Shown: positions 25,816 to 35,140, counted from the first letter of the stretch. The stretch is 64,000 nt of DNA from Actinoplanes regularis (GCF_900188005.1 NZ_FZNR01000015.1:1-64000), one strand, 5' to 3'. Notes: generated by a model not told the origin, from the sequence alone. Made by a program: numbers and translations.

Positions 25816-27870
25816 TCATCGCGCTCCCAGCGCTTTGGATACCAAGGTCAGCAGCTCCTGGGAGCTGAACGGCTTGCGGATGAAGTAGGTGGTGTCGTCG
25901 TCCGGTGGCGTCGTCGTGCTGTAGCCGGACATGAAGACCACCGGCAGGTCCGGCTTCTCCTCGTGCAACTGCTCCGCGAGTTGGTAGCCGGAGGCGCCGG
26001 GCATGATCACATCGGTGAGCAGCAGGTCGACGTGCACGGCGGGCCGGTGGAAGATGCCGCTCGCCTCGTCGGCGGAGCGGGCTTCCAGGACTTGGTATCC
26101 GTGGCGGGTCATCGTCCGGGCAACGGTATGGCGCACCGCGGGTTCGTCCTCGACGAGCAGAATCGTCTCGGCGTGGCCGGTCGGGGCGGTGCGCGCCGGC
26201 GTCGAAGTGTCGGGATCCGCCGCGGTGGTAGTGGCGGCGGGCAGATAGATGTTTATGGTCGTGCCACGGCCGGGTTCGCTGTCGATGGCGATATGGCCGT
26301 TGGCCTGGGTGACGACGCCGTAGGCGTTGGCCAGCCCCAGCCCGGTGCCCTGGCCGGCGGGTTTCGTGGTGAAGAACGGTTCCAAGGCGTGTCTGACCAC
26401 CTCGGGCGGCATGCCGGTGCCGGTGTCCGCGACGGCGATGTGGAGGTAGCGGCCGGCCGGCAGTGGCAGCGACGGCGTGGCGTCGGGCGGCAGCGTGAGC
26501 GACGCGACGCGGATGGTCAACGACCCGCCGTCGGTCATGGCGTGGCGGGCGTTGATCGAAAGATTGAGAACCATCTGCTCCAGGTCGCTGCGGTCGAGGA
26601 TCACCGGCGGGAGGCCGTCGGCCGTCTGACAGCTGAAGTCGATGTCCTCACCGATGGTGCGGCGAAGGAGGTCTTCGATCCCGCGGATGGCAGCGCCGAC
26701 ATCGATGGCCTCCGCGCGCCGCGGCTCCTGCCGGGCGAAGATCAATAATTGGCTGGTGAGGTCCGCGCTCCGTTGCGCGCTGGCCTGGATTCGTTCGATG
26801 TCGGGTTGGCTGGGATGCCCGGGGCCGAGATCCTCGGCGATCAGCGCCGCGGTGCCGAGAATGGTGGCGAGGGCGTTGTTGAAGTCGTGTGCCACCCCGC
26901 CCGCGAGGACGCCGAGGGCCTCGAGCCGTTCGCGGGCCTCGAGCTGGTGCATGAAGTCCTCGCGTTCGCGCTGGGCTTTGTCCAGCGCGGCGCCGGCACG
27001 CGCGAACACCAGGTAGAGCGCCAGGAGCAGGAGCATGGTGACGGCTGCTACGGCGAGTCCTCCGTCCGGCATCCGCCGGCCGGAGGCGACGATCGCCAAA
27101 ATGCCGGCGAACAGCACCAGAGCCAGCAACGGGGCCAGACGCCGGCCCGCGAGCGCGCCCGGTCCGTGGCCGCAGAACACCCGGGTGGGTGGCAGTTGCG
27201 GCCGGCAGAGCAGGAGGCCCATGGTCAGGATCACCAGGACGGCGTTGGCATTGAGGGCCAGCCCGATGTCCGGCGAGGTGACGACGGGGAGGTTGTAGGC
27301 GCTGCCGAGGGTGACCATCACCGTCACCAGGGCCGTGGCCGGCAGGAGGATGCGGGCCGGCCGGTATCCGTGGGATGCGTCGAGGTCCAGCAGGGCCAGG
27401 GTCATGCCGACAGCCGTTAACGCCACGGCGGCGTACAGGGCCGGTCGTCCGGGGTTGCCGCCGATCGACCACACCCGCGTCCGGTCCGGGAACAACAGGA
27501 GATCGATGCCGACGCTCCGGCCTGTGCCGTACTCGGCCAGCGTGGCGGCGCCGATGATCGCCACCAGCCAGCCGAGCAGCTGTCCGGCCAGCCGTGGCGG
27601 CGTGTTGGCGGCGGGGCGCGGCGCGAGCAGCCACAAGCTTGCTCCGGCCAGGACGAAGGCCACCGCGGTCAGCGGCACCATGAAGGGACCGGCCGGCACG
27701 GGACGTGCGAGCCCGCGGATCCCGCCGGCGTATCCGAGCAGCACCGCAGCACCCGCCGCCACCGTGCATCCACCGGCGAGCCGGGCCAGGTTCCGCGTGC
27801 CCCACACGGTGCCGCACGCCATCTCTCCATTCTTGACGGCGGGAAAGCGCGACGGGCCGAATCGGCTCAT
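25816..27870 (-). CDS. Hybrid sensor histidine kinase with C-terminal receiver
   Basis: The 684-residue membrane protein has an N-terminal block of about eight hydrophobic spans (residues 30-300), a short coiled coil (LDKAQREREDFMHQLEARE), the phosphoacceptor H-box GVAHDFNNALATILG, an HATPase domain (NLSINARHA, DTGTGMPPE, GQGTGLGLANAYGVV) and a C-terminal receiver with the phosphoacceptor Asp in LLLTDVIMPGASGY and Lys in FIRKPFSS. This is the NtrB/RpfC-like layout with no separate output domain. The ATG at 27822 is an alternative start (668 residues). It follows the pot operon on the same strand after a 113-base gap, so a link to it is possible but unproven. Confidence 0.9.
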   Translation of the reverse strand: MSRFGPSRFPAVKNGEMACGTVWGTRNLARLAGGCTVAAGAAVLLGYAGGIRGLARPVPAGPFMVPLTAVAFVLAGASLWLLAPRPAANTPPRLAGQLLGWLVAIIGAATLAEYGTGRSVGIDLLLFPDRTRVWSIGGNPGRPALYAAVALTAVGMTLALLDLDASHGYRPARILLPATALVTVMVTLGSAYNLPVVTSPDIGLALNANAVLVILTMGLLLCRPQLPPTRVFCGHGPGALAGRRLAPLLALVLFAGILAIVASGRRMPDGGLAVAAVTMLLLLALYLVFARAGAALDKAQREREDFMHQLEARERLEALGVLAGGVAHDFNNALATILGTAALIAEDLGPGHPSQPDIERIQASAQRSADLTSQLLIFARQEPRRAEAIDVGAAIRGIEDLLRRTIGEDIDFSCQTADGLPPVILDRSDLEQMVLNLSINARHAMTDGGSLTIRVASLTLPPDATPSLPLPAGRYLHIAVADTGTGMPPEVVRHALEPFFTTKPAGQGTGLGLANAYGVVTQANGHIAIDSEPGRGTTINIYLPAATTTAADPDTSTPARTAPTGHAETILLVEDEPAVRHTVARTMTRHGYQVLEARSADEASGIFHRPAVHVDLLLTDVIMPGASGYQLAEQLHEEKPDLPVVFMSGYSTTTPPDDDTTYFIRKPFSSQELLTLVSKALGAR

Positions 27871-27926
27871 CTGCTCAAGCCGGGGGACGGAATGGTCAGA
27901 CCGAGGATCTGCACGGCGAACGTGGC

Positions 27927-27944
27927 CCGAGCGCGGGCGCTCGG
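27927..27944 (-). terminator. Hairpin after potC
   Basis: CCGAGCG (27927-27933) pairs with CGCTCGG (27938-27944) around a 4-base loop, in the gap between potC and the kinase gene. No T-run follows, so termination is uncertain. Confidence 0.35.
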
Positions 27945-27983
27945 TGCTGATAGGACACTGCAGCCCGGCCGGGACGGCGCGGG

Positions 27984-28799
27984 CTACGTTCGGCTGGCGC
28001 CGGCCTCGGGTCCGGCCAGGCGCTGCGCCAGCCAGACCGGGAGCACCGAGAACACGATCAGCACCGCCGCCACCACGTTGACCACCGGCGCCTGGTTGGG
28101 CCGGAACAGGTTGTTGAAGATCCAGATGGGCAGTGTGGTCACGCCCGGGCCGGCGGTGAAGGTGGTCACGATGATCTCGTCGAAGCTGAGCGCGAACGCG
28201 AGCAGTCCACCCGCCAGCAGGGCCGACCTGATCAGCGGGAAGGTGACGTACCGGAAAGTCTGTGACGGTGACGCGCCCAGGTCGGCCGAGGCGTCCTCGA
28301 GGTTCGTGCCGGTGCGGCGCAGCCGCGCCAGCACGTTGTTGTAGACCGTGACCACGCAGAACGTCGCATGCCCGACGACCACGGAGAACAAGCCCTTGCC
28401 GATCCCGAGGTCGCCCATCACCGAGCGCCACGCGCTGTCCAGCGCGATGCCGGTGACGATGCCGGGCAGCGCGATCGGCAGCACGACCAGCAGCGAGATC
28501 GTGTCGCGGCCGAAGAACGCGAAGCGCTGCACCGCGAACGCGACCATGGTGCCGAGCACCAGCGCGAACACGGTGGCACCGAGCCCGGCCCGGATCGAGG
28601 TGATCAGCGCCTGCCGGGCGCCCTCGTTCTCCCACGCGGCCGACCACCAGCGGGTGGTCAGGTCGTGCGGCGGCCAGGCGAACGTGCGGTCGCCGTTGAA
28701 CGAGTTGACCAGGACCAGCAGCAGCGGGACGTAGATGAAGGTCAGGCCGGCGACCATGAACAGGCGCAGTGCCCAGCGAGCCGGGCCGGACAGCGTCAC
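27984..28799 (-). CDS. potC: ABC transporter permease, PotC-like
   Basis: Second permease of a polyamine-type (spermidine/putrescine) importer, 271 residues, about six membrane spans. The EAA loop that docks with the ATPase is LEDASADLGASPSQTFRYV. FIYVPLLLVLVNSFN near the start is typical of PotC/YdcV. Start is GTG at 28799, overlapping the potB stop (GTGA); the open frame upstream is artefact. It is the last transporter gene in the operon ALDH-potA-potD-potB-potC. Confidence 0.93.
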   Translation of the reverse strand: MTLSGPARWALRLFMVAGLTFIYVPLLLVLVNSFNGDRTFAWPPHDLTTRWWSAAWENEGARQALITSIRAGLGATVFALVLGTMVAFAVQRFAFFGRDTISLLVVLPIALPGIVTGIALDSAWRSVMGDLGIGKGLFSVVVGHATFCVVTVYNNVLARLRRTGTNLEDASADLGASPSQTFRYVTFPLIRSALLAGGLLAFALSFDEIIVTTFTAGPGVTTLPIWIFNNLFRPNQAPVVNVVAAVLIVFSVLPVWLAQRLAGPEAGASRT

Positions 28800-29653
28800 A
28801 ACTCCTCCAGGGCGCCCGAGCGGCGGACCGCGAACAGGTAGATCACCATGATCACGACCGGGACGGTGGCGATCGCGGCGGCGAACGGCAGGTTGTTGGC
28901 CGCGCCGATGTTGGCGTAGACCAGGTTGCCGATCAGCTGGGTCTTGCCGCCGACGATCTGCACGGCGATGTAGTCGCCGAGCGACAGCGAGAACGTGAAG
29001 ATCGAGCCGGCGAAGATCGACGGGACCAGCATCGGCAGCACCACGGCGCGGAACGTGCGGCCGGCCCGGGCGCCGAGGTCGGCCGAGGCCTCCAGGAGGG
29101 AGTCCGGGAGACGTTCCAGGCCGGCGTAGATCGGCAGGATCATGTACGGCAGCCAGAGGTACGACAGCACGATGACCGTCGCCGGCAGGCCGTAGCCCGG
29201 ACCGTGTCCCGGCCCGCCGAGCAGCGTGTCGATCGGGCCGCCGTTGGCCAGCAGGATCCGCCAGGCGTACGCCTTGACCAGGTACGAGGCCCACAGCGGG
29301 GTGAGGATCGCGATCACCAGAGCATGCCGCGCCCGCGCCGACGCGACCTTGGCCATGAAGAACGCCATCGGCACCGCGAGCACGACGCAGAGGACCGTGA
29401 CCGCCGCCGCCACCCCGATGCTGCGCAGGGTGACGGCGCGGTACACCTCCTCGGCGAGCAGGGTCCGGAAGTTCTGCAGCGAGAACCGCCGGACCACGCC
29501 GCCGGTGAACCCGTTCACGGTCCAGAACGCCGACACCAGCAGCACCGCGAGCGCGCCGAGGTACGCGACGACCAGCCAGAGCAGGGGCGCCGAGAGCAGC
29601 CCGGCCAGGCGCAGGCGCGGGTGCCGGTGCAGGTACGAACCGAGACTGGTCAC
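28796..29653 (-). CDS. potB: ABC transporter permease, PotB-like
   Basis: First permease of the polyamine-type importer, 285 residues with about six spans. The EAA loop is LLEASADLGARAGRTFRAV, and FSLSLGDYIAVQIVGG is characteristic of PotB/YdcU. Start GTG at 29653 lies one base after the potD stop, and its own stop overlaps the potC start. Works with PotA, PotC and PotD in the cytoplasmic membrane. Confidence 0.93.
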   Translation of the reverse strand: MTSLGSYLHRHPRLRLAGLLSAPLLWLVVAYLGALAVLLVSAFWTVNGFTGGVVRRFSLQNFRTLLAEEVYRAVTLRSIGVAAAVTVLCVVLAVPMAFFMAKVASARARHALVIAILTPLWASYLVKAYAWRILLANGGPIDTLLGGPGHGPGYGLPATVIVLSYLWLPYMILPIYAGLERLPDSLLEASADLGARAGRTFRAVVLPMLVPSIFAGSIFTFSLSLGDYIAVQIVGGKTQLIGNLVYANIGAANNLPFAAAIATVPVVIMVIYLFAVRRSGALEEL

Positions 29654-29654
29654 G

Positions 29655-30857
29655 CTATCCCTTGATCGTCGTCCAGGCCTGGGTCCAGGCCGCGTAGTCC
29701 TTGCAGGTCACGTCCGTGCGGCCGTCGACACACCGGGCCAGCGGGGTGGTCCAGTACCAGACCTGGTCGAGGTAGGACTCGTCGTCGGCGTGGAACGTCT
29801 TGCAGTGGTCCTTGGCGGCGGTCTGCTCACACGCGAGCCGGTTCGACGGCGCCTCGCCGAACCACTCGGCGACCTGGGCGTTCGCCTTCGGCGAGACGAT
29901 GTAGTTCATCCACAGGTAGCCGCAGTTCGGGTGCTTGGCCTTCGACGAGATCATCCAGGTGTCCGACCAGCCGGTCGCGCCCTCGGTCGGCAGAACCGCG
30001 TCGACCGGCGCCTTGTCGGCCTGCGCCAGGTTGACGATGACCTGCCAGGACGTACCGAGCACGGAGTTGCCGGCCTTGAAGGCCTGCACCTCCTTGGTGT
30101 AATCCGACCAGTACTCGCCGATCGCCTTGTTCTGCTCCTTGAGCAGGCTCACGGCGGCCTCGAACTGCTTGTCGTCGAGGGCGTACGGGTTCTTGATGCC
30201 CAGGTCCGGCTTGGTCTTCATCAGGTAGAGCGCGGCGTCGGCGATGTAGATCGGCGAGTCGTACGCGGTGATCTTGCCTTTGTACGGCGAGTTCGGGTCG
30301 AACACCGCGGCCCACGAGGTGGGCGGCGGGTTGACCGTGTCCTTGCGGTACATCAGCACGTTCGCGCCGCGGCCGTGCGGGAGGCCGTACGCCACGCCGT
30401 CGACCGAGTTCCAGACCTTGTTCTTCAGCCCGTCGAAGACGTCCTGGTAGCTCGAAAGCAAAGAAGTGTTCACCGGGGCGACGTCACCGCCGTAGATCAG
30501 CCGCAACGACGCGTCCCCGGAGGCCGAGACCACGTCGTACTCGCCGGTCTTCATCAGCGTGACCATCTCGTCCGAGGTGGCCGCCACCTTGTTGTTGACC
30601 TGGCAGCCGGTCTCCTTCTCGAACGGGGTGACCCAGTCGACGGCCTTGTCCGTGGTGCCGTCCTCGACGTACCCGGCCCACGAGACGATGTTGACCGAGC
30701 CCTCGCCCGCGCCGAGCGACGCCAGCTTGTCGATCTTCGGGACGGTGAGCCCGCCGGGGCCGGAGCCGCCGCCCTTGTCGGCGCCACCACCGCACGCGGC
30801 CAGCGTCAGCACGCCCGCCGCCAGTATCGCCGTCCTCCATCTGCCGTTATGCCGCAT
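29655..30857 (-). CDS. potD: Polyamine-type ABC transporter substrate-binding lipoprotein
   Basis: Extracellular binding protein (400 residues) with a lipoprotein signal peptide ending LTLAAC-GGG. The fold is of the spermidine/putrescine type (VNIVSWAGYVEDG, then YDVVSASGDASLRLIYGGDVAPV), with conserved WSDTWMISSKAKHPN and SPKANAQVAEWFGEAPSN in the second lobe. Two cysteine-rich stretches near the C-terminus (LACEQTAAKDHC, CVDGRTDVTC) may form disulfides. Its start overlaps the potA stop by 11 bases. Ligand could be a polyamine, GABA or a related amine; the sequence does not decide. Confidence 0.92.
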   Translation of the reverse strand: MRHNGRWRTAILAAGVLTLAACGGGADKGGGSGPGGLTVPKIDKLASLGAGEGSVNIVSWAGYVEDGTTDKAVDWVTPFEKETGCQVNNKVAATSDEMVTLMKTGEYDVVSASGDASLRLIYGGDVAPVNTSLLSSYQDVFDGLKNKVWNSVDGVAYGLPHGRGANVLMYRKDTVNPPPTSWAAVFDPNSPYKGKITAYDSPIYIADAALYLMKTKPDLGIKNPYALDDKQFEAAVSLLKEQNKAIGEYWSDYTKEVQAFKAGNSVLGTSWQVIVNLAQADKAPVDAVLPTEGATGWSDTWMISSKAKHPNCGYLWMNYIVSPKANAQVAEWFGEAPSNRLACEQTAAKDHCKTFHADDESYLDQVWYWTTPLARCVDGRTDVTCKDYAAWTQAWTTIKG

Positions 30858-31866
30858 CAGCGCTGTCCTTTCCCTGGGGGATCTCGATCACGTGCTCGTC
30901 GTGCCAGCTGAGCCGGACCCGCTGCCCCCGCAGCCCGGTCCGCAGAATGCGGTTCTGCTCGACCACCACCGCGCGGGCGCCGGCGTCCAGGTCCACCACG
31001 TAGCGGGTGACCGGGCCCGCGTAGATCACTTCGGCGACGACTCCGTTGGTCACACCGTCGACCGAGATATCTACTTTTTCCGGACGTACCGAGAAAGTCC
31101 CCTCACGACGGAAAAGCGCCTTGGCCACCTCGTCGGTGAAGACGTTGGAGGTGCCCACGAACCCGGCCACGAACGAGCTGGCCGGCCGCTCGTAGACCTC
31201 CTCCGGGCTGCCGACCTGCACGATCCTTCCGTCGTTGAAGACCGCCACCCGATCGCTCATGGTCAGCGCCTCGTCCTGGTCATGGGTCACGAAGACGAAG
31301 GTGATGCCCACCTCGCGCTGGATCGCCTTCAGCTCGACCTGCATCCGCTCGCGCAGCTTGAGGTCGAGGGCGCCGAGCGGCTCGTCGAGCAGCAGCACCT
31401 TGGGACGGTTCACCAGCGCCCGGGCGAGCGCCACCCGCTGCCGCTGGCCACCGGACATGGCGGCCGGCCGGCGCTTGCCGAAACCTTCGAGGCGGACGCT
31501 CGCCAGCGCCTGCTCGGCGCGCTCCCGGCGCTCCCTCCTGGGCACCTTGCGGACCTTGAGGCCGTACTCGACGTTCTCCAGCACGCTCAAGTGCGGGAAG
31601 AGCGCGTAGTCCTGGAAGACCGTGTTCACGTCCCGCTCGAACGGGGCGAGCCGGGTAACGTCGCGGCCACCGAGCTCGACGGTGCCGCCGGTGGGCAGCT
31701 CGAAACCGGCGATCAGCCGGAGCACGGTCGTCTTGCCGGAGCCGGACGGGCCCAGCATGGAGAAGAACTCGCCGTCGGCGATCTCCAGGTCGACCCCGGC
31801 CACCGCCTCGACCGCGCCGAACGACTTGCGCAACCCGGTCAGCCGGATCGCCGGAGAAGAAGTCAT
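30847..31866 (-). CDS. potA: ABC transporter ATP-binding protein, PotA-like
   Basis: The 339-residue ATPase that powers the PotBCD importer. Walker A is GPSGSGKTT, Q-loop VFQDYALFPHLSV, signature MSGGQRQRVALARAL, Walker B LLLDEPLGALD and H-loop FVTHDQDEAL. The C-terminal TOBE-like domain (SVRPEKVDIS) is present. The ATG overlaps the stop of the aldehyde dehydrogenase gene (ATGA), which shows that the dehydrogenase belongs to the same operon. Confidence 0.95.
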   Translation of the reverse strand: MTSSPAIRLTGLRKSFGAVEAVAGVDLEIADGEFFSMLGPSGSGKTTVLRLIAGFELPTGGTVELGGRDVTRLAPFERDVNTVFQDYALFPHLSVLENVEYGLKVRKVPRRERRERAEQALASVRLEGFGKRRPAAMSGGQRQRVALARALVNRPKVLLLDEPLGALDLKLRERMQVELKAIQREVGITFVFVTHDQDEALTMSDRVAVFNDGRIVQVGSPEEVYERPASSFVAGFVGTSNVFTDEVAKALFRREGTFSVRPEKVDISVDGVTNGVVAEVIYAGPVTRYVVDLDAGARAVVVEQNRILRTGLRGQRVRLSWHDEHVIEIPQGKDSADAA

Positions 31867-33278
31867 GCGCTCACACTCACGAATCTCAGCTCGGTCATCT
31901 CGTTGATCGCGTACGCCGGGCCCTCCCGGGTGTTGCCGGCGTCGCCGACCCCGCCGTACGGCTGCTGATCGGCCCGGAAGGTCGGCACGTCGTTGACCAG
32001 GACCCCGCCGAAGTCCAGCTCGCTCGCGGCCCGCAGGGCCACGGCGAGGTCCGGCGTGAAGATTCCGGCCTGCAACCGGTAGTCGCTGTCGTTGGCCAGC
32101 GCGATGCCCTCGTCGATCCCCGCGTACGGCGTGACGGTCACCACCGGCCCGAACACCTCCTGGCGGTAGACGTCCAGATGCCGGGGCGGGTCGGCGACCA
32201 CGGCCGGAGCCAGGAGCGGGCCGTTCCGCTCGCCTCCGGTGACGGACGCGCCCGCCGCCCGGGCCGTGTCCAGCCAGTCCACGACCCGGTCGGTGGCGGC
32301 CGCCGAGATCAGCGGGCCCACCTCGGTCCGCTCGTCGAGGGGATCACCGAGGCGCAACGTGGACACCGCCTCCCGGAGCAGCTCCAGGACCCGGTCGTAG
32401 ACCGACCGGTGGGCCAGCACCCGCTGGGTGGAGATGCAGACCTGGCCGGCGTAGGCGAACCCGCCGCGCCGGATCGCGGCCACCGCGCGCTGAAGGTCCG
32501 CGCCCGGCTCGATCAGCACCGGGGCGTTCGAGCCCAGTTCGAGCAGCACCCGCTTGCCCGCCGCGGTCCGCTGGATCCGCCGCCCCACCGGCACGCTGCC
32601 GGTGAACGACACCACGGCCGGCACCGGGTGCTCGACGAGCGGGGTGCCGGTCTCCGGGCCGGTGCCGGTCACCACCGAGATCCAGTCCCCCGGCAGACCG
32701 GCCTCGACCAGCAGATCGACCAGCCGGATCGCGGAGATCGGGGTCAGCTCCGCGGGCTTGAGCACCACCGGGCAGCCCGCCGCGATCGCCGGGCCGAGCT
32801 TGTGCGCCACCAGGTTGAGCGGGAAGTTGAACGGGGTGATCGCGGCGACCACGCCGGCCGGATGCCGGATCGCCAGGCCGAGCCGTCCCAGGCCACCCCG
32901 CGACGCGTCCATCGGGACCAGCTCACCGGCCAGCTTGCGCGCCTCCACCGCCGAGAAGCGCAGGGTGTCCGCGCAGCGGGCAGCCTCGGCCCGGGCGTCC
33001 GCGATCGGCTTGCCGGACTCCCGGGCGACGGTGACCGCGAACTCCTCGACGCGCTCGGTCAGCATCTCGGCGGCGCGCGCCAGGACCTCGGCGCGGGCGT
33101 GCTGCGGGAAGTCACGACGGGCCAGCACCTTCGCGGCGGCCTCACAGGCCTCGGCGATGTGCGCGCCGGTCAGCGCGGGCACGCGGCCGACCGGAGCGCC
33201 GTCCCACGGGCTGCGCACCTCGATCCACTCCGCGGCGCTCACCGGGCGCCCGCCGATCCGGGCCGGAACCTGCAACAC
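31863..33278 (-). CDS. NAD(P)-dependent aldehyde dehydrogenase
   Basis: Oxidises an aldehyde to the acid with NAD(P). The 471-residue product has the cofactor-binding FTGSVPVGRRI, the catalytic Glu in LELGSNAP (about 248) and catalytic Cys in GQVCIS (about 281), and EVFGPVVTVTPY. The active-site LELGSNAP variant differs from the usual LELGGK, as in some succinate-semialdehyde or glyceraldehyde dehydrogenase relatives. GTG at 33278 is seven bases after GGGAGG. As the first gene of the pot operon it probably oxidises an aldehyde derived from the imported amine (for example aminobutyraldehyde); this is inference from context. Confidence 0.92.
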   Translation of the reverse strand: MLQVPARIGGRPVSAAEWIEVRSPWDGAPVGRVPALTGAHIAEACEAAAKVLARRDFPQHARAEVLARAAEMLTERVEEFAVTVARESGKPIADARAEAARCADTLRFSAVEARKLAGELVPMDASRGGLGRLGLAIRHPAGVVAAITPFNFPLNLVAHKLGPAIAAGCPVVLKPAELTPISAIRLVDLLVEAGLPGDWISVVTGTGPETGTPLVEHPVPAVVSFTGSVPVGRRIQRTAAGKRVLLELGSNAPVLIEPGADLQRAVAAIRRGGFAYAGQVCISTQRVLAHRSVYDRVLELLREAVSTLRLGDPLDERTEVGPLISAAATDRVVDWLDTARAAGASVTGGERNGPLLAPAVVADPPRHLDVYRQEVFGPVVTVTPYAGIDEGIALANDSDYRLQAGIFTPDLAVALRAASELDFGGVLVNDVPTFRADQQPYGGVGDAGNTREGPAYAINEMTELRFVSVSA

Positions 33279-33335
33279 GTTTCAACCTCCCGTGACGTTC
33301 CGGTCACCGTAGGAGCAGCGGGGCGTAGTGGTAAA

Positions 33336-33349
33336 TGGACATGTGTCCA
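33336..33349. promoter_or_regulatory. Operator-like palindrome between ALDH-pot operon and pucR
   Basis: TGGACA (33336-33341), TG, TGTCCA (33344-33349): a perfect 6-bp inverted repeat with two central bases, in the 111-base divergent gap. It is the obvious candidate site for the adjacent PucR protein. Confidence 0.5.
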
Positions 33350-33389
33350 GTCCTTACGCAGACGCTTTGTGCAGCCGTACAGTCCCGCC

Positions 33390-34859
33390 ATGACGCTGCG
33401 CCTGGCCGATGTGCTCGCCGACCCCGACCTGAGCCTGCGCCTGGTCGACGGGGCGCAGACGGCGCTGAACCAGCCGGTCCGCTGGGTGGCGGTGACCGAA
33501 CTGGCCGACCCGCGACCCTTCCTCAGCGGTGGCGAACTGGTGCTCACCACCGGGCTGCGGCAGCGGTCGGCGCGGGTACAGCGCGAATTCGTCGCCCGGG
33601 TCGCCGAGGGGAAGGCGGCCGGGCTGGGCTTCGGGATCGGGCTGACCCACAACCGGATCCCGGCCGGCACGCTCGCCGAGGCCCGGCTGCACGGGCTGCC
33701 GGTGCTGGAGATCCCGTACGAGACGCCGTTCATCGCGGTCGACCGGTTCGTCGCCGACCGGATCCTGGAGGAGCAGTACGGCCGGTTCGCCGACCTGCTC
33801 GACGAACACGACACGCTGGCGAAGTCGCTGCTCTCCGGGCGAGGGCTGGGCGCGCTGATCGAGTCACTGCACCAGATCCTGGGCGCGCCGGCGATGGTGC
33901 TCGACGTGTACGGCGGGGTGCTGGCGACGGCTCCGGCGAGCGCGGCGTGGCCGGTGGAGCAGATCCTCTTCGCGGCGCGCTCGGCGGGGCGGCGGGAGGC
34001 GGACCAGCCGGCGATCCTGCCGATCACGGTGGAGGACAGTGTGGAGGCGTACCTCTGCTGCCGGCGGCCGCGGCGATCGGCGGACGTGTTGCCGTACGCG
34101 GTCAGTCTGGTCGGTCTGGAGCTGGCCCGGCGCCGCGCCGAGCTGGCCGGCAAGCGGCAGCTCGCCGGGCAGGTCCTGGAGGACCTGGTGCGCGGCGTCA
34201 TCGGCGGCCCGGAGTCGGAGCGGCGGCTCGCGCCGTTCGGGATCCGCGCCGCCGACGAGCACGCGCTGCTGGTGGCCACGGTCGCCGCGGCCGACGGGCG
34301 GCGGTTGCTGACCGCTCCCCCGCTGCCCGGCGCGACCACCGCCGTCGTCGAGGACTGCCTGATCGCGGTCCTGGAGCCGGGCCAGTCGGCGCGCGACGCC
34401 GCCCTGCTGCTGCACGCCCACCTGAGCCGGCACGGCAACCCGGCCCGGGTCGGCGTCGGCGGCTGGTACGCCGGGATGACCGGTCTGCGGTGGAGCTACT
34501 ACGAGGCGCACGAGGCGATGACCCGTGGCCCGGGGATCAACGAGCGGGAGCAGATGAGCCTCTCCGGACTGCTGCTGGCCAGCGAGGACGTGCCGCTGCG
34601 GGACCTGGCCCGGGATGTGCTGCGGCCGCTGCGCGACTTCGACGCCGAGCACGGTGGGTCGCTGGTCGAGACGCTGCACGCCTACCTGGACGAGAACGGG
34701 TCGGTGGCCGCGGTCGCCGAGCGCCTGATCGTCCATCGCAACACGGTCCGCTACCGCCTGGACCAGATCGAGAAGCTGACCGGGCGCTCGCTCACCTCCA
34801 CCGCCGACCGCGTCCAGCTCTGGCTCGCCCTCGCCGCCACCCGCCTCGACAACATGTGA
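33390..34859 (+). CDS. PucR-family transcriptional regulator
   Basis: The 489-residue protein has the PucR N-terminal domain (residues about 1-130, LADVLADPDLSLRLVDG, WVAVTELADPRPFLSGGELVLTTG), a middle GGDEF-like region and the C-terminal helix-turn-helix (SVAAVAERLIVHRNTVRYRLDQIEKLTGRSL). PucR proteins sense nitrogen compounds such as purines, polyamines or GABA. It is divergent from the ALDH-pot operon with a palindrome between them, so it is very likely the operon regulator. TACAGT at 33378-33383 ends six bases before the ATG; no ribosome site is seen, so the mRNA is probably leaderless. Confidence 0.93.
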   Translation: MTLRLADVLADPDLSLRLVDGAQTALNQPVRWVAVTELADPRPFLSGGELVLTTGLRQRSARVQREFVARVAEGKAAGLGFGIGLTHNRIPAGTLAEARLHGLPVLEIPYETPFIAVDRFVADRILEEQYGRFADLLDEHDTLAKSLLSGRGLGALIESLHQILGAPAMVLDVYGGVLATAPASAAWPVEQILFAARSAGRREADQPAILPITVEDSVEAYLCCRRPRRSADVLPYAVSLVGLELARRRAELAGKRQLAGQVLEDLVRGVIGGPESERRLAPFGIRAADEHALLVATVAAADGRRLLTAPPLPGATTAVVEDCLIAVLEPGQSARDAALLLHAHLSRHGNPARVGVGGWYAGMTGLRWSYYEAHEAMTRGPGINEREQMSLSGLLLASEDVPLRDLARDVLRPLRDFDAEHGGSLVETLHAYLDENGSVAAVAERLIVHRNTVRYRLDQIEKLTGRSLTSTADRVQLWLALAATRLDNM

Positions 34860-34935
34860 GGACGCGAATCCGGATCCCCCGCGGTCCCGGCCGGTCAAGA
34901 CCGCTCGGACCGACACCCGGCGATCAACCCCGAAG

Positions 34936-35140
34936 ACCCTTTCCAGGTACGACCGATGGAGTCGCGTGACCAGGCCTCTCGGCCGAGCCCCGCGCCGGTC
35001 TCGCGCGAGGTCTCCGCGCCGCCCGGCCGCTGCGCGCGGCCGGGTCCTCCCGGCGCGACGATGACGCGCGGGTCCGCCCCGGGGCTTGGCCCGAGAGGGC
35101 CGGCCACGGGGCTCCACCGGTCGTACCGGAGAAAGGAATC
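34936..35140. repeat. Large imperfect palindrome between convergent genes (element copy 1)
   Basis: A long inverted repeat centred near 35033. The core is CCCGGCCGC (35022-35030), TGCGC, GCGGCCGGG (35036-35044). Outer arms match in order: CCTTTCC with GAAAGG, GGTACGACC (34946-34954) with GGTCGTACC (35119-35127), the GGAGTCGCGT block (34958-34967) with ACGGGGCTCC (35106-35115), and GGCCTCTCGGCC (34973-34984) with GGCCCGAGAGGGC (35088-35100). The right half recurs at 8773-8857. It sits between the stops of pucR and phoD, so a transcript from either side could fold into a hairpin of about 190 bases. Confidence 0.8.

Noticed and set aside
34860..35139. tRNA or small protein gene in the pucR-phoD gap
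   Set aside because: No cloverleaf with acceptor and T-loop consensus; the folding is explained by the large palindrome, and the open frames there are Arg/Pro-rich.
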